Part shown: positions 48,952 to 57,576 of the stretch, one piece after another
Layout of the letters: the number at the start of each line of letters is the position of its first letter
How positions within the stretch are numbered: position 1 is the first letter of the stretch
Source of the DNA: Methylobacterium aquaticum
GTDB taxonomy: Bacteria > Pseudomonadota > Alphaproteobacteria > Rhizobiales > Beijerinckiaceae
Assembly (NCBI RefSeq): GCF_016804325.1
Contig: NZ_CP043627.1
Coordinates: forward strand, 5,005,001 to 5,069,000
Length of the DNA stretch: 64,000 nucleotides
Direction of reading: 5' to 3'
Position numbers and translations under genes: made by a program
The notes under the pieces: generated by a model
What the model was told of the DNA's origin: nothing
The model's input: only the letters and a program-made list of their open reading frames with translations
Database searches by the model: none

Positions 48952-50859
48952 TCACCCGGCGTGATTGGGCGAGACGAGGCCGAGGCGGCGCATGCGCCGG
49001 TGGATGGTGGAGCGATCGAGGCCGAGGTCGCGCGCCACCGCCGAGACGTTCCAGGCGCGGCGGCGCAGGGCCTCTTCCAGCGACGCGTCGCCCGTCGCGG
49101 CCGTCTCGGGCGCAGGGATGTGCGCCTGCGCCGCCGTCACCGTCGAAGGCAGGTCGTCGAGGCCGATCTCCGGCCCCTCGGCTAGCGCGCAGGCATGATC
49201 GAGCGCGCCGACCAGCTCGCGGACGTTGCCGGGCCATGCATGGCGCATGAGCGCCGCGGCCGCCTCGGGCGAGAGGCGCGGCGCCCCGGGCCGGGCCGCC
49301 AGCAGCCGCGCGACGAGGGCGGGCAGGTCGTCGCGCTCGCGCAGGGGCGGCAGGACGAAGCGGGCGCCGCCGAGGCGGTACAGCAGGTCCTCGCGAAAGC
49401 GGCCCTCGCGCACCAGGGCGGCGAGGTCGCGATGCGTCGCGGCGATGACCCGGATGTCGACGGTCTGCGGCGTCGTGCTGCCGAGCGCCGTCACCTCGCG
49501 CTCGGCGAGAACCCGCAGGAGCCGCGTCTGTGCGCTGAGCGGCATGTCGCCGATCTCGTCGAGGAACAGGGTTCCGCCCTCGGCCTGCTGCACCAGGCCG
49601 GTCCTGCCCTTGGCCGCCGCGCCCGTGAAGGCCCCCGCCACGTGGCCGAACAGTTCGGACTCGATCAGGGTCTCGGGCAAGGCGGCGCAATTGACCGCCA
49701 CGAAGGGCTTGTCTGCGCGGCCCGAGGCGCGGTGCAGCGCCTTGGCGAAGAACTCCTTGCCGGTGCCGGTCTCGCCGCCGACGAGGAGGCTCACCCCCGC
49801 GGCGTACAGGCGCGAGGCTCGGGCCGCCATCCGGGCGAGGACCGGATCGCCGCCGGCGAAATCGGGCGGCGCGGGCGGAGCGGTCCGGGCGACCGCCCGG
49901 GCGGGGATCTCGGCGGGTTCGAGCGCCAGCGCATAGAACCGCTCGCCCCCGCGCAGGCGCAGGACCCGGCGCTCGACCGGCACCGCCCGGGTGAACCGCG
50001 GCAGGTCGTCGACCGTGGCCTCGAACAGCGCGTCGAGGCGCAGGCCCAAGCCGGCGTGACGCAGGTCCGGCGCTCCCCGCGGGCGGTGCAGGACCCGGTC
50101 GATCAGCGCCCGCGCCCGGCTGTTGAAGCCGAGGATGTGGCCGCCCCCATCCACCGCCAGGGCGAGTTCCGGCTCGATGTCGGCGAATTCCGGCGAGCGC
50201 GACAGGTGCAGCATCCACTCGCGCCGAAAGCCGTTATGCAGGCTCGCGGTCTCGATGCGGTGGGCGAACGAGGTGACGAGCTGGAGCGCGAGGTGCTGGC
50301 TCGCCTTCGGGCCCGGCGCCTGGAGCGCCGAGATGTCGAGCACCGCCGCGAGCGTCCCGTCGGCGGCGTAGACCGGCGCCGCCGTGCAGGTGAGGCCGAT
50401 ATGGTCGCCGGCGAAATGGTCGTCGAGATGCACCGACAGGGCCTTGCCGGTGGCGATGCAGGTGCCGACGGCGCAGGTGCCGGCCAGGTGCTCGTTCCAG
50501 TCCGAGCCGCGATAGAGGCCGGCGCGGCGCAGGTCCTCGTCGCGGCTGGAATCGCCGATGAAGTCGACGGCGACGCCGCGGGCATCGGCCAGGATCAGCA
50601 CGTAGCCCAGGCCGGAGACCTGCCGGTACAGGGCCTCGACGCCGAAGCGCGCCACCCGGATCAGGTCGTCGAGGGCGTCGCGGTGCTCGCGCAGGCGAGC
50701 CTGAGTGTGGATGTAGGCGCGCCGGGGTGCCGCCGGATCGAGGCGGTACTCTGCGATGCACCGGCGCCACGACTGGCTGATGAGCGGATCGCGCGCGCCA
50801 CCCTCGTCGCGCGCGGCCCGGACCAGCTCGTCGATATGGGCCATCACGGCGGACCGCAT
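48952..50859 (-). CDS. Sigma-54-dependent activator, AcoR type
   Basis: A 635-residue enhancer-binding protein. It has an N-terminal GAF sensor (about 60-205), a PAS-like part (about 225-300), the AAA+ domain with Walker A GGETGTGKEFFAK, the sigma-54 contact loop GAFTGA, Walker B GGTLFLDEIGD and the R-finger region FREDLLYRL, and a C-terminal Fis-type helix-turn-helix (NVSAVARDLGLDRSTIHRRMRRLGL). AcoR-like proteins sense small alcohols, ketones or acetoin. It has a strong ribosome site (GGGGAGGAGG). It is read in the same direction as the monooxygenase operon and is its likely activator. Confidence 0.93.
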   Translation of the reverse strand: MRSAVMAHIDELVRAARDEGGARDPLISQSWRRCIAEYRLDPAAPRRAYIHTQARLREHRDALDDLIRVARFGVEALYRQVSGLGYVLILADARGVAVDFIGDSSRDEDLRRAGLYRGSDWNEHLAGTCAVGTCIATGKALSVHLDDHFAGDHIGLTCTAAPVYAADGTLAAVLDISALQAPGPKASQHLALQLVTSFAHRIETASLHNGFRREWMLHLSRSPEFADIEPELALAVDGGGHILGFNSRARALIDRVLHRPRGAPDLRHAGLGLRLDALFEATVDDLPRFTRAVPVERRVLRLRGGERFYALALEPAEIPARAVARTAPPAPPDFAGGDPVLARMAARASRLYAAGVSLLVGGETGTGKEFFAKALHRASGRADKPFVAVNCAALPETLIESELFGHVAGAFTGAAAKGRTGLVQQAEGGTLFLDEIGDMPLSAQTRLLRVLAEREVTALGSTTPQTVDIRVIAATHRDLAALVREGRFREDLLYRLGGARFVLPPLRERDDLPALVARLLAARPGAPRLSPEAAAALMRHAWPGNVRELVGALDHACALAEGPEIGLDDLPSTVTAAQAHIPAPETAATGDASLEEALRRRAWNVSAVARDLGLDRSTIHRRMRRLGLVSPNHAG

Positions 50860-50982
50860 CGCCTCCTCCCCGATCTTTTTCCCATACTGCGCGCGAATGG
50901 CAGTCAGGGAAAGACCGGTGCGGGGATGCGCCGCCCGTCGGGTCGCCGGACGAAGGAGGGGGGATCGGCCGGGCCGTCCGCC

Positions 50983-51531
50983 CTACGGGAACATCGCGTC
51001 GACCGCGTCCTGCGAGACGGCGGCCTCGCCGGGCAGCGCCGGGCCGTTGAGCAGGGAATCCTCGCCCTGGCGCCGCCCGGTGGCCGGCTTCGGTGCGGCG
51101 GTGCCGGCCGGGCTCGACCAGACGCGCAGCATCTCGTCCACCCGCTCCTCGACGAGGACGATGGTCTTGACGACCTTCGAGATGCGCTGGCCGGTCAGGT
51201 CCTGGAAGTTGCAGGCCTCGAAGATGGTCTGCATCTGGGCCTGGATCGCGAGGGCATCGTCCCGGGTCGCCCCGTCCCCGGCCCGCTTGGCGATTCCGCC
51301 GGCGAGCGCGTCGACCGTCTCGGAGGCGGTCAGGATCGTGTCGGTGGCCTGCTCGGTGCCCCGGACGACGGCCTGGAGCTCGTCGCGGGTGCGGCCCGCC
51401 TCCTGCTCGTCGCGCAGCTCGGCGATCTCCTGCCGCGTCCGCGCGATCGCTTCGGAGATCGCCAGCAGATGATGCTGCAGGAGGGCGGTGCTGTCTTCGA
51501 GAGATCCGAGTTTCGCCGTGCCGCTGTTCAT
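50983..51531 (-). CDS. CheZ-like protein phosphatase
   Basis: A 182-residue helical protein of the CheZ family. The catalytic helix has CNFQDLTGQRISKVVKTIVLVEERVDEML, with Asp and Gln placed as in E. coli CheZ (FQDLTGQ). The C-terminus VSQDAVDAMFP resembles the CheY-binding tail of CheZ. It should dephosphorylate a CheY-like receiver. No other chemotaxis gene is in the window, so the partner is elsewhere. Single gene with no close neighbour on its strand. Confidence 0.8.
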   Translation of the reverse strand: MNSGTAKLGSLEDSTALLQHHLLAISEAIARTRQEIAELRDEQEAGRTRDELQAVVRGTEQATDTILTASETVDALAGGIAKRAGDGATRDDALAIQAQMQTIFEACNFQDLTGQRISKVVKTIVLVEERVDEMLRVWSSPAGTAAPKPATGRRQGEDSLLNGPALPGEAAVSQDAVDAMFP

Positions 51532-51727
51532 GATCCCGGAACGCTGTACGAGACTGCCAGTCCCGCGACGATAGCCGGCCGGGATTAAGCGTTTCCGAAC
51601 ATCGTCGAAACCGTTCCGACACGGTGGTTATTCGGCGTTACCCGATAGCCGGCTGCGAGAGCCTCGGTTGACGGCAGGTGTGCAGAGGGAGCCGAACCCG
51701 TGCGCCCGCACGGGACCGCCATCCCCG

Positions 51728-52012
51728 TTACCGCGCGGCTTGCGCCGCGACGGGCGACGGCGCAAAGCCCAGGCTGTCCTTCTCCGCATCGCCGGTGGTC
51801 GCGCCGACCTGAAGCACGGACGAGCGACTCGCCGGCGAGGCCGGCGGCAGGGCGGCGTCGGGCTGCACGCAGAACAGCCCGACCGTGTCCTTCTCGGGGT
51901 TCCCCGTCATCGGCCCGACCCGCATCGGCAGATAGAGCGGGCAGCGCGCGAGCGCCGGGCCGAGTCCGGCGAGCAGCGACAAAGCCGCCAGCGGCGCAAC
52001 GAGCAGGCGCAT
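51728..52012 (-). CDS. Small exported protein with an internal repeat
   Basis: A 94-residue protein with a signal peptide (MRLLVAPLAALSLLAGLGPALA, cleavage after ALA). The 70-residue mature part contains two copies of a short repeat: VGPMTGNPEKDTVGLF and VGATTGDAEKDSLGFA. It has two Cys, in RCPLYLP and LFCVQPD. I do not recognise the family. GGGAGG lies before the ATG, which supports a real gene. Confidence 0.6.
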   Translation of the reverse strand: MRLLVAPLAALSLLAGLGPALARCPLYLPMRVGPMTGNPEKDTVGLFCVQPDAALPPASPASRSSVLQVGATTGDAEKDSLGFAPSPVAAQAAR

Positions 52013-52203
52013 CTCTTCCTCCCGATGATCGAGTTCTTGTCGACGAAGACGGCGCGGCGCGTCCCGCGCGCCGATGCTCCTCTATCGGTGACTTCGACCT
52101 CGATCGCGTCGTCAGAGTGAAGGAGATGCTCGATTGTTCGGCGTCGCGCAGACATCTCCGCTGCCGGGCCCGTGCCGCCCATCGGATGGACGACCGGTGC
52201 CCC

Positions 52204-52998
52204 CTACCCCGCCCATCCCAGGTCCCGGCTGATCGCGCCTGCGACCTCCCGCACCGTCGCGGCCAGCGCCGCCATGCGGGCCTCGTCCATGTACTGCACC
52301 GTGCTCGTCACGCTGAAGGCCGCGACGATCGCCCCGCCGGCGTCCCGGATCGGGCCGGCGACGCAGCGCACCTCCGGTTCGTTCTCCTCGCGGTCATAGG
52401 CGATGCCGCCGGCCGCGTAGGTCCGCATCCGCTCGAGCCATGTGTCCAGGTCCGGGCTGTGGCCGCCTCTCGCATCGCCCAGCCGGTAGAAGGCGCGCCA
52501 GCGCGCCTCGTCGAGGTCGAGGATCAGCGCCTTGCCGAGGCCCGTCGACCAGACCGGCTGGCGCTCGCCGACCCGCGAGCTGATCTCGATGCGCCGGCGC
52601 CCGGGCAGCTTGTCGAGGTAGAGCGCCCAGTCGCCCTCGAGCACGCCGAGATGGATGGTGTCGCCGCATTCCGCCGACAGCCGCTCGAGATGCGGCCGCG
52701 CCACCCGGGTCACCGGCGCCGCCTGCTGGGCGCGAAACCCGAGTTCGAGGAGCTTGGGGCCGAGACCGTAGCCGTCCCGCGGCGCGAAGGTGAGGTAGCG
52801 CTGCTCGACCAGAGCCGCGGCGAGGCGGTGGGTGGTGCTGCGGGTGGTGCCGAGCGCCGCCGACAGGCCCGCGAGATCGCGGGCGCCGCCCGCCACCGCC
52901 TCGAGGATGGCGAGGCCGCGCAGCAGCGTCTGGCTCCCGGGCGCGGCACCCGCCTCCCCGGTTGACGGCTTCGATGCCACGGGCGTATCGTCCCACAT
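52204..52998 (-). CDS. IclR-family transcriptional regulator
   Basis: A 264-residue regulator: winged helix-turn-helix at about 25-85 (LLRGLAILEAVAGGARDLAGLSAALGTTRSTTHRLAAAL) and the IclR effector domain with GDTIHLGVLEGDWALYLDKLPG, PVWSTGLGKALI and GIAYDREENEPEVRCVAGPIRDAGGAIVAAFSV-type sequence. It is divergent from the FAH hydrolase operon, with a 19-base palindrome just before its start. The ATG at 52998 is chosen because the alternative at 53016 lies inside that palindrome. Confidence 0.93.
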   Translation of the reverse strand: MWDDTPVASKPSTGEAGAAPGSQTLLRGLAILEAVAGGARDLAGLSAALGTTRSTTHRLAAALVEQRYLTFAPRDGYGLGPKLLELGFRAQQAAPVTRVARPHLERLSAECGDTIHLGVLEGDWALYLDKLPGRRRIEISSRVGERQPVWSTGLGKALILDLDEARWRAFYRLGDARGGHSPDLDTWLERMRTYAAGGIAYDREENEPEVRCVAGPIRDAGGAIVAAFSVTSTVQYMDEARMAALAATVREVAGAISRDLGWAG

Positions 52999-53008
52999 AC
53001 AAGAATAG

Positions 53009-53027
53009 GATCCCATTATATGGGATC
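53009..53027. promoter_or_regulatory. Probable IclR operator
   Basis: A 19-base palindrome, GATCCCAT-TAT-ATGGGATC, with perfect 8-base arms in an otherwise GC-rich gap. It lies eleven bases before the IclR start, in the divergent promoter region, and could control both directions. Confidence 0.75.
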
Positions 53028-53152
53028 GAATGGTGCGGCGCCAGGGCCGTGCCGGAGGAAACCGCCGACGACCTCCGTCACGCCCCGGCTCGGCGCCGGA
53101 AAAGACCCGCGCGCCGCGAGGGCGCGCCCGGATTCCAAGGAGGTTCGACCCG

Positions 53153-54010
53153 ATGAAGCTGTTGCGCTACGGCCCCGTGGGCCAGGAGAAGCCCGGCCTG
53201 CTCGATGCCGAGGGCCGCATCCGCGACCTGTCCGGCCACCTGGCCGATCTCGGTCCTGACGCGCTCGGCCGGGACGCGCTCGCCCGCCTCGCCAGCCTCG
53301 ATGCCGCCGGCCTGCCGGTGGTCGACGGATCGCCGCGCCTCGGCACGCCGGTGGCCAATGTCGGCAAGTTCATCGCCATCGGGCTCAACTTCGCCGACCA
53401 CGCGGCCGAGTCGAACCTGCCGGTGCCCAAGGAGCCGATCGTCTTCACCAAGGCGATCACCTCGCTGTCCGGCCCGAACGACCCGGTGATGCTGCCGAAG
53501 GATTCGGTGAAGAGCGACTGGGAGGTCGAGCTCGGCATCGTGATCGGCACCCGCGCGTCGTATGTCGAGGAGGCGCAGGCCCTCGATCACGTGGCCGGCT
53601 ATTGCCTGATCAACGACGTGTCGGAGCGCGAGTACCAGATCGAGCGCGGCGGCACCTGGGACAAGGGCAAGGGCTGCGACACCTTCGGGCCGGTCGGGCC
53701 CTGGCTCGTCACCTCGGACGAGGTCGGCGACCCACAGAGCCTCGACATGTGGCTCGACCTGAACGGGACGCGCATGCAGACCGGCAACACCCGGACGATG
53801 ATCTTCACCTGCGCGCAGATCGTCTCGTATGTCAGCCGCTTCATGACCCTGATGCCCGGCGACATCATCACCACCGGCACGCCCCCCGGCGTCGGCATGG
53901 GCATGAAGCCCGAGCCGGTCTTCCTGAAGGCCGGGGACGTGATGACGCTCGGCATCGAGAAGCTCGGTGAGCAGCGCCAGGACGTGACCGCCTGGCAGCG
54001 CCGGGACTGA
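53153..54010 (+). CDS. Fumarylacetoacetate hydrolase-family protein, probably a diketo-deoxy sugar acid hydrolase
   Basis: A 285-residue FAH-fold enzyme. Metal ligands appear in VKSDWEVELGIVIG (Glu-x-Glu) and INDVSEREYQ, with the family motifs FIAIGLNFADHA, GYCLINDVSERE and GDIITTGTPPGVGMG. The start MKLLRYGPVGQEKPGLLD is typical of the group annotated as ureidoglycolate lyase or 2,4-diketo-3-deoxy-L-rhamnonate hydrolase. The following SDR fits the second role, cleaving a diketo acid from L-fucose or L-rhamnose breakdown, but substrate is inferred. AAGGAGG precedes the ATG. Confidence 0.87.
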   Translation: MKLLRYGPVGQEKPGLLDAEGRIRDLSGHLADLGPDALGRDALARLASLDAAGLPVVDGSPRLGTPVANVGKFIAIGLNFADHAAESNLPVPKEPIVFTKAITSLSGPNDPVMLPKDSVKSDWEVELGIVIGTRASYVEEAQALDHVAGYCLINDVSEREYQIERGGTWDKGKGCDTFGPVGPWLVTSDEVGDPQSLDMWLDLNGTRMQTGNTRTMIFTCAQIVSYVSRFMTLMPGDIITTGTPPGVGMGMKPEPVFLKAGDVMTLGIEKLGEQRQDVTAWQRRD

Positions 54011-54015
54011 CACGG

Positions 54016-54765
54016 ATGACCTTCCCCCACCGCTTCGAGGGCCGCACCGCCCTCGTCACCGGCGGCGCCTCCGGCATCGGGCTCGCCGTCGCCGCCCGCC
54101 TCAAGGCCGAGGGCGCCGCGGTCTCGATCTGGGATCTGAACGAGGACGCGCTGGCCAAGGCCAAGGCCGAGACCGGCGCCGCCGACAGCCGCGCCCTCGA
54201 CATCGCCGATGCCGCGGCCGTCGAGGCGGCGATGCGCGAGACCGTGGCGGCGCTCGGCGGCCGCCTCGACGTGCTGGTGTGCAGCGCCGGCATCACCGGG
54301 CCGAACACCGTGCTGCGCGACTATCCCGTCGACGCGTGGCAGCGGGTGATCGACGTCAACCTGAACGGCCTGTTCTACTGCAACCGTGCCGCCGTGCCGG
54401 CGATGGAGGCGGGCGGCTACGGCCGCATCGTCAACGTCGCGTCGATCGCCGGCAAGGAGGGCAACCCCAACGCCTCGGCCTACTCGGCCTCCAAGGCCGG
54501 GGTGATCGGGCTGACGAAGTCGCTGGGCAAGGAGCTGGCGAAGTCGGAGATCCGGGTGAACTGCATCACCCCGGCGGCGGTGCGCACCGCGATCTTCGAC
54601 CAGATGACGCAACAGCACATCGACTTCATGCTGTCGAAGATCCCGATCGGCCGCTTCGGCGCGATCGACGAGGTGACCTCGCTGATCTGCTTCCTGGCGA
54701 GCGAGGAGGCGTCGTTCTCGACCGGCGCGGTGTTCGACGTATCGGGCGGCCGGGCGACGTATTGA
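54016..54765 (+). CDS. Short-chain dehydrogenase, probably 2-keto-3-deoxy sugar acid dehydrogenase
   Basis: A 249-residue classical SDR: cofactor motif VTGGASGIGLAVAARL followed by Asp (IWDLNEDA), which favours NAD+, CSAGITGPN, catalytic Ser in NVASIAGKEGNPNASAY with Tyr-x3-Lys (YSASK), and a C-terminus SGGRATY. It starts five bases after the hydrolase gene. The SDR plus FAH pair under IclR control is what the lower non-phosphorylated L-fucose/L-rhamnose route uses; other enzymes of that route are not in the window. Confidence 0.87.
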   Translation: MTFPHRFEGRTALVTGGASGIGLAVAARLKAEGAAVSIWDLNEDALAKAKAETGAADSRALDIADAAAVEAAMRETVAALGGRLDVLVCSAGITGPNTVLRDYPVDAWQRVIDVNLNGLFYCNRAAVPAMEAGGYGRIVNVASIAGKEGNPNASAYSASKAGVIGLTKSLGKELAKSEIRVNCITPAAVRTAIFDQMTQQHIDFMLSKIPIGRFGAIDEVTSLICFLASEEASFSTGAVFDVSGGRATY

Positions 54766-54942
54766 GCCTGCGCGGCTCGGCCCGCCCGCCCTCGTCCCGG
54801 TAAGGCGCGGGTTCTCGCGTTTCCCCGCGGGCGGCAGGGCCGCCCGGGGGGAGAGGGAACCGGCGCCTCGCTCTTCGCCGCCCCCCTTTTGCCCGCGGGA
54901 GAGCCCCCGCACCTCGTCGTTCCCCGGACGGCCCCCGCGGCC

Positions 54943-56286
54943 CTATTCCGCTGCCGCCATCGCCGGCCGCCGGTCCGCCACCCCGTCGAGCGCCGCCGGG
55001 CGCGGGCCGCCGGTGGCCCAGTCGAGGAGTTCCACCGTGTGGACGATCGGGATCGCCGTGCCCTTCCCGATCTGGGTGGCGCAGCCGATGTTGCCGGTGG
55101 CGATCACGTCGGGCCGCACCCGCTCGATGTTGGCGACCTTGCGGGCGCGCAGGTGCGCGGCGAGTTCCGGTTGCAGGATGTTGTAGGTGCCCGCCGAGCC
55201 GCAGCAGATGTGGCCCTCCGGCACGTCCTTCACGGTGAAGCCGGCGCGGGCGAGCAGCGCCTTCGGCTCCGTGCGCAGGCCCTGCCCGTGCTGCATCGAG
55301 CAGGCGGAGTGGTAGGCGACGACGAGGTCGGTCTCGACCACCGGCTCGGACAGGCCGAGGGCGGTCACGTATTCCGTCACGTCGCGGGCGATGGCCGACA
55401 CCCGGGCGGCCTTGTCCGCATAGGCCGGGTCGTCCCGGAACATGAAGCCGTAATCCTTGATCGTGGTGCCGCAGCCCGAGGCGGTGACCACGATGGCATC
55501 CAACCCCTCGCCGTCCATCTCGGCGATCCAGGCGTCGATCGTGCGCCTGGCGAGCGCGTGCGACGAGTCCTCCTGGCCCATATGGTGGGTGAGCGCGCCG
55601 CAGCAGCCCTCGCCCTTCGCCTGCACCACCTCGACGCCGTGGCGGTTCAGGAGCCGGATCGCCGCCTCGTTGAAATCCGGCCGCAGCACGCTCTGGGCGC
55701 AGCCGCGCAGGAGGGCCACCCGGCCCCGGCGCGGGCCGGGCGCCGGAAAGCGGCCGGGCCTGTCATGGGCCGAGCGGGTCGGCAGCGTGCCGGGGGCGAG
55801 ATCGAGCATCGCGGCAAGCCGGTTGCCGACCTTCGGCATCTTCGCAGCGATGCCCCGGAACGGCCGGCCGAGGGTGGCGCCGAGCAGCGCCAGGCGGAAG
55901 CGGTTCGGATAGGGCAGCACGCGCGCCAGTACCGCCCTCAGGAAGCGATCCTCCGCCGGGCGGGCATAGGTCTTCTCGATATGGGCGCGGGCATGGTCGA
56001 CGAGGTGCATGTAATGCACCCCCGACGGGCAGGTGGTCATGCAGGACAGGCAGGACAGGCAGCGGTCGACATGCTTGACCACCTCGGGGCTCGCGGGCTT
56101 GCCCCCCTCCAGCATGTCCTTGATCAGGTAGATGCGCCCGCGCGGCGAATCGAGCTCGTCGCCGAGCAGCAGGTAGGTCGGGCAGGTGGCGGTGCAGAAG
56201 CCGCAATGCACGCAGGTGCGCAGGATCTTCTCCGAGGCCGCCATGGCCGGGTCGGCGAGCTGCGCGGGGGTGAAGCTGGTCTGCAC
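54943..56286 (-). CDS. glcF: Glycolate oxidase iron-sulfur subunit
   Basis: A 447-residue protein with two [4Fe-4S] ferredoxin motifs (CVHCGFCTATCPTY and CLSCLSCMTTCPSG) and two Cys-Cys-Gly domains (GEGCCGALTHHMG, HICCGSAGTYN), the GlcF/HdrD arrangement. It would pass electrons from GlcD/GlcE to the membrane quinone pool. The GTG at 56286 has GAGGA upstream. glcD and glcE normally precede it, but here mbfA lies upstream, so the other subunits must be elsewhere. Confidence 0.9.
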   Translation of the reverse strand: MQTSFTPAQLADPAMAASEKILRTCVHCGFCTATCPTYLLLGDELDSPRGRIYLIKDMLEGGKPASPEVVKHVDRCLSCLSCMTTCPSGVHYMHLVDHARAHIEKTYARPAEDRFLRAVLARVLPYPNRFRLALLGATLGRPFRGIAAKMPKVGNRLAAMLDLAPGTLPTRSAHDRPGRFPAPGPRRGRVALLRGCAQSVLRPDFNEAAIRLLNRHGVEVVQAKGEGCCGALTHHMGQEDSSHALARRTIDAWIAEMDGEGLDAIVVTASGCGTTIKDYGFMFRDDPAYADKAARVSAIARDVTEYVTALGLSEPVVETDLVVAYHSACSMQHGQGLRTEPKALLARAGFTVKDVPEGHICCGSAGTYNILQPELAAHLRARKVANIERVRPDVIATGNIGCATQIGKGTAIPIVHTVELLDWATGGPRPAALDGVADRRPAMAAAE

Positions 56287-56414
56287 GGGGTTTCCTCGGG
56301 GTCGATCCTCGGGGGGCGTTTCTTCAGCGCCTTCACCCGCCGTTTCTAGACCATTTTCAAGGTAGCGGGAGCGGCTTTCGGGGCCGCCCCCCATGCATGG
56401 TGCCGCATGGGGCC

Positions 56415-57383
56415 TCAGGCACTGCCGATGGCGACGCCGGCGAGCAGCACCAGCACCCCGCCGAGCACCACCTGGAGGGCGGCGCGCCAGAAGGGCGTCT
56501 CCATGTAGCGGGTGCGGATGCCGGAGATGACCAGCAGCTCCACCGCCACCACCAGGGCGGCGAGCAAAGTCGCGATGGCGAAGGCGTTCGACCAGGTATC
56601 CGGCACCAGATAGGGCAGCGTGTGGCCCAGGCCCCCGACCGCCGTCATCACCCCGCAGACCAGGCCCCGCAGCCAGGGCGACCCGCGCCCGGTGATGCTG
56701 CCGTCATCCGACAGGGCCTCGGTGAAGCCCATGCTGATCCCGGCGCCGATCGAGGCGGCGAGGCCAACGAGGAAGGTCTGCCAGTTGTTGTGGGTGGCGA
56801 AGGCGGCGGCGAAGAGCGGCGCCAGGGTCGAGACCGAGCCGTCGATCAGCCCGGCGAGGCCCGGCTGCACGTAGCGCAGCACGAACAAGCGGTGGGCGGC
56901 CCGGGCCTCCTCGGCGGCGGCGTCGCCGCTCTCCTGCTCGAGGCTCAGCGCCTCGGCCCGGCGGCCATGGCCGCGCTCGATCTCGGCGAGACGGGTGAAG
57001 AGCTGGCGCACGCCGAGATCGCGGGAGAGTTCCGCCGCCCGCTCGTAGAAGCCGGCGGCCTGCGCCTCCATGGCCTCCGCCTCCCGCCGCATCCGCCCGG
57101 CATCGAGCCCCTGCCACCAGAACGCCCGGCGGTGGGGAAAGCCCCGCACGTCCTCACGCCGCAGGGGCGGCAGATGCTCGCCGAAACGCTGGCGATAGGC
57201 CGCGTAGAGGTCGTCGCGGTGGCCCCTCTCCTCGTCGGCCATCGCCTCGAACAGCCCGGCGGAACCCGGCAGGTCGGCCCGCAGGCTCTCGGCGAAGCTG
57301 CGATAGATGCGGGAATCCTCCTCCTCGCTGGCGATGGCCAGCGCCAGGACCTCGCGTTCGGTGAGATCGGTCAGGGCCTTCAT
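56415..57383 (-). CDS. mbfA: Membrane-bound ferritin MbfA (rubrerythrin-VIT1 fusion)
   Basis: A 322-residue fusion. Residues about 1-145 form a ferritin-like di-iron domain with paired Glu and Glu-x2-His motifs (ASEEEDSRIY, MADEERGHRDD, YERAAELSRDLGV, EIERGHGRRAE). The rest is a CCC1/VIT1 transporter with about five helices (GLAGLIDGSVSTLAPLFAAAF, GLAASIGAGISMGFTEALSDDG). In rhizobia and Agrobacterium MbfA exports iron or manganese and is repressed by Irr. AGGAG before the ATG touches the 44-base palindrome at 57395-57438, so repression there would block both transcription start and ribosome access. Confidence 0.93.
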   Translation of the reverse strand: MKALTDLTEREVLALAIASEEEDSRIYRSFAESLRADLPGSAGLFEAMADEERGHRDDLYAAYRQRFGEHLPPLRREDVRGFPHRRAFWWQGLDAGRMRREAEAMEAQAAGFYERAAELSRDLGVRQLFTRLAEIERGHGRRAEALSLEQESGDAAAEEARAAHRLFVLRYVQPGLAGLIDGSVSTLAPLFAAAFATHNNWQTFLVGLAASIGAGISMGFTEALSDDGSITGRGSPWLRGLVCGVMTAVGGLGHTLPYLVPDTWSNAFAIATLLAALVVAVELLVISGIRTRYMETPFWRAALQVVLGGVLVLLAGVAIGSA

Positions 57384-57394
57384 GCGCGCGCTCC

Positions 57395-57438
57395 TGTTTG
57401 GAATGGCTCCAATCTATAGATTGGAGCCATTCCAAACA
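57395..57438. promoter_or_regulatory. 44-base perfect palindrome before mbfA, probable double Irr (ICE) operator
   Basis: Bases 57395-57416 and 57417-57438 are exact reverse complements with no spacer. Each half contains TTTGGAATGGCTCCAA, itself an inverted repeat resembling the Irr control element (TTTAGAA-N3-TTCTAAA type). The left edge is 11 bases from the mbfA ATG. Confidence 0.8.
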
Positions 57439-57576
57439 AGCGGTTTTGCGGCCAGGGCGGAGCGCCGGTCACATCACCGTCGGAGGCGGTCGGCGCCCTT
57501 GACCGCTGCTCTGGACGTCCGCACCTTGCGGGGGTGACCGAGGGTCGCCCCAGCCTGGATGGAGGGATCATTCCTG

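Noticed and set aside
52999..53016. IclR start at ATG 53016
   Set aside because: The codon lies inside the operator palindrome and has no ribosome site; 52998 fits the family start better.
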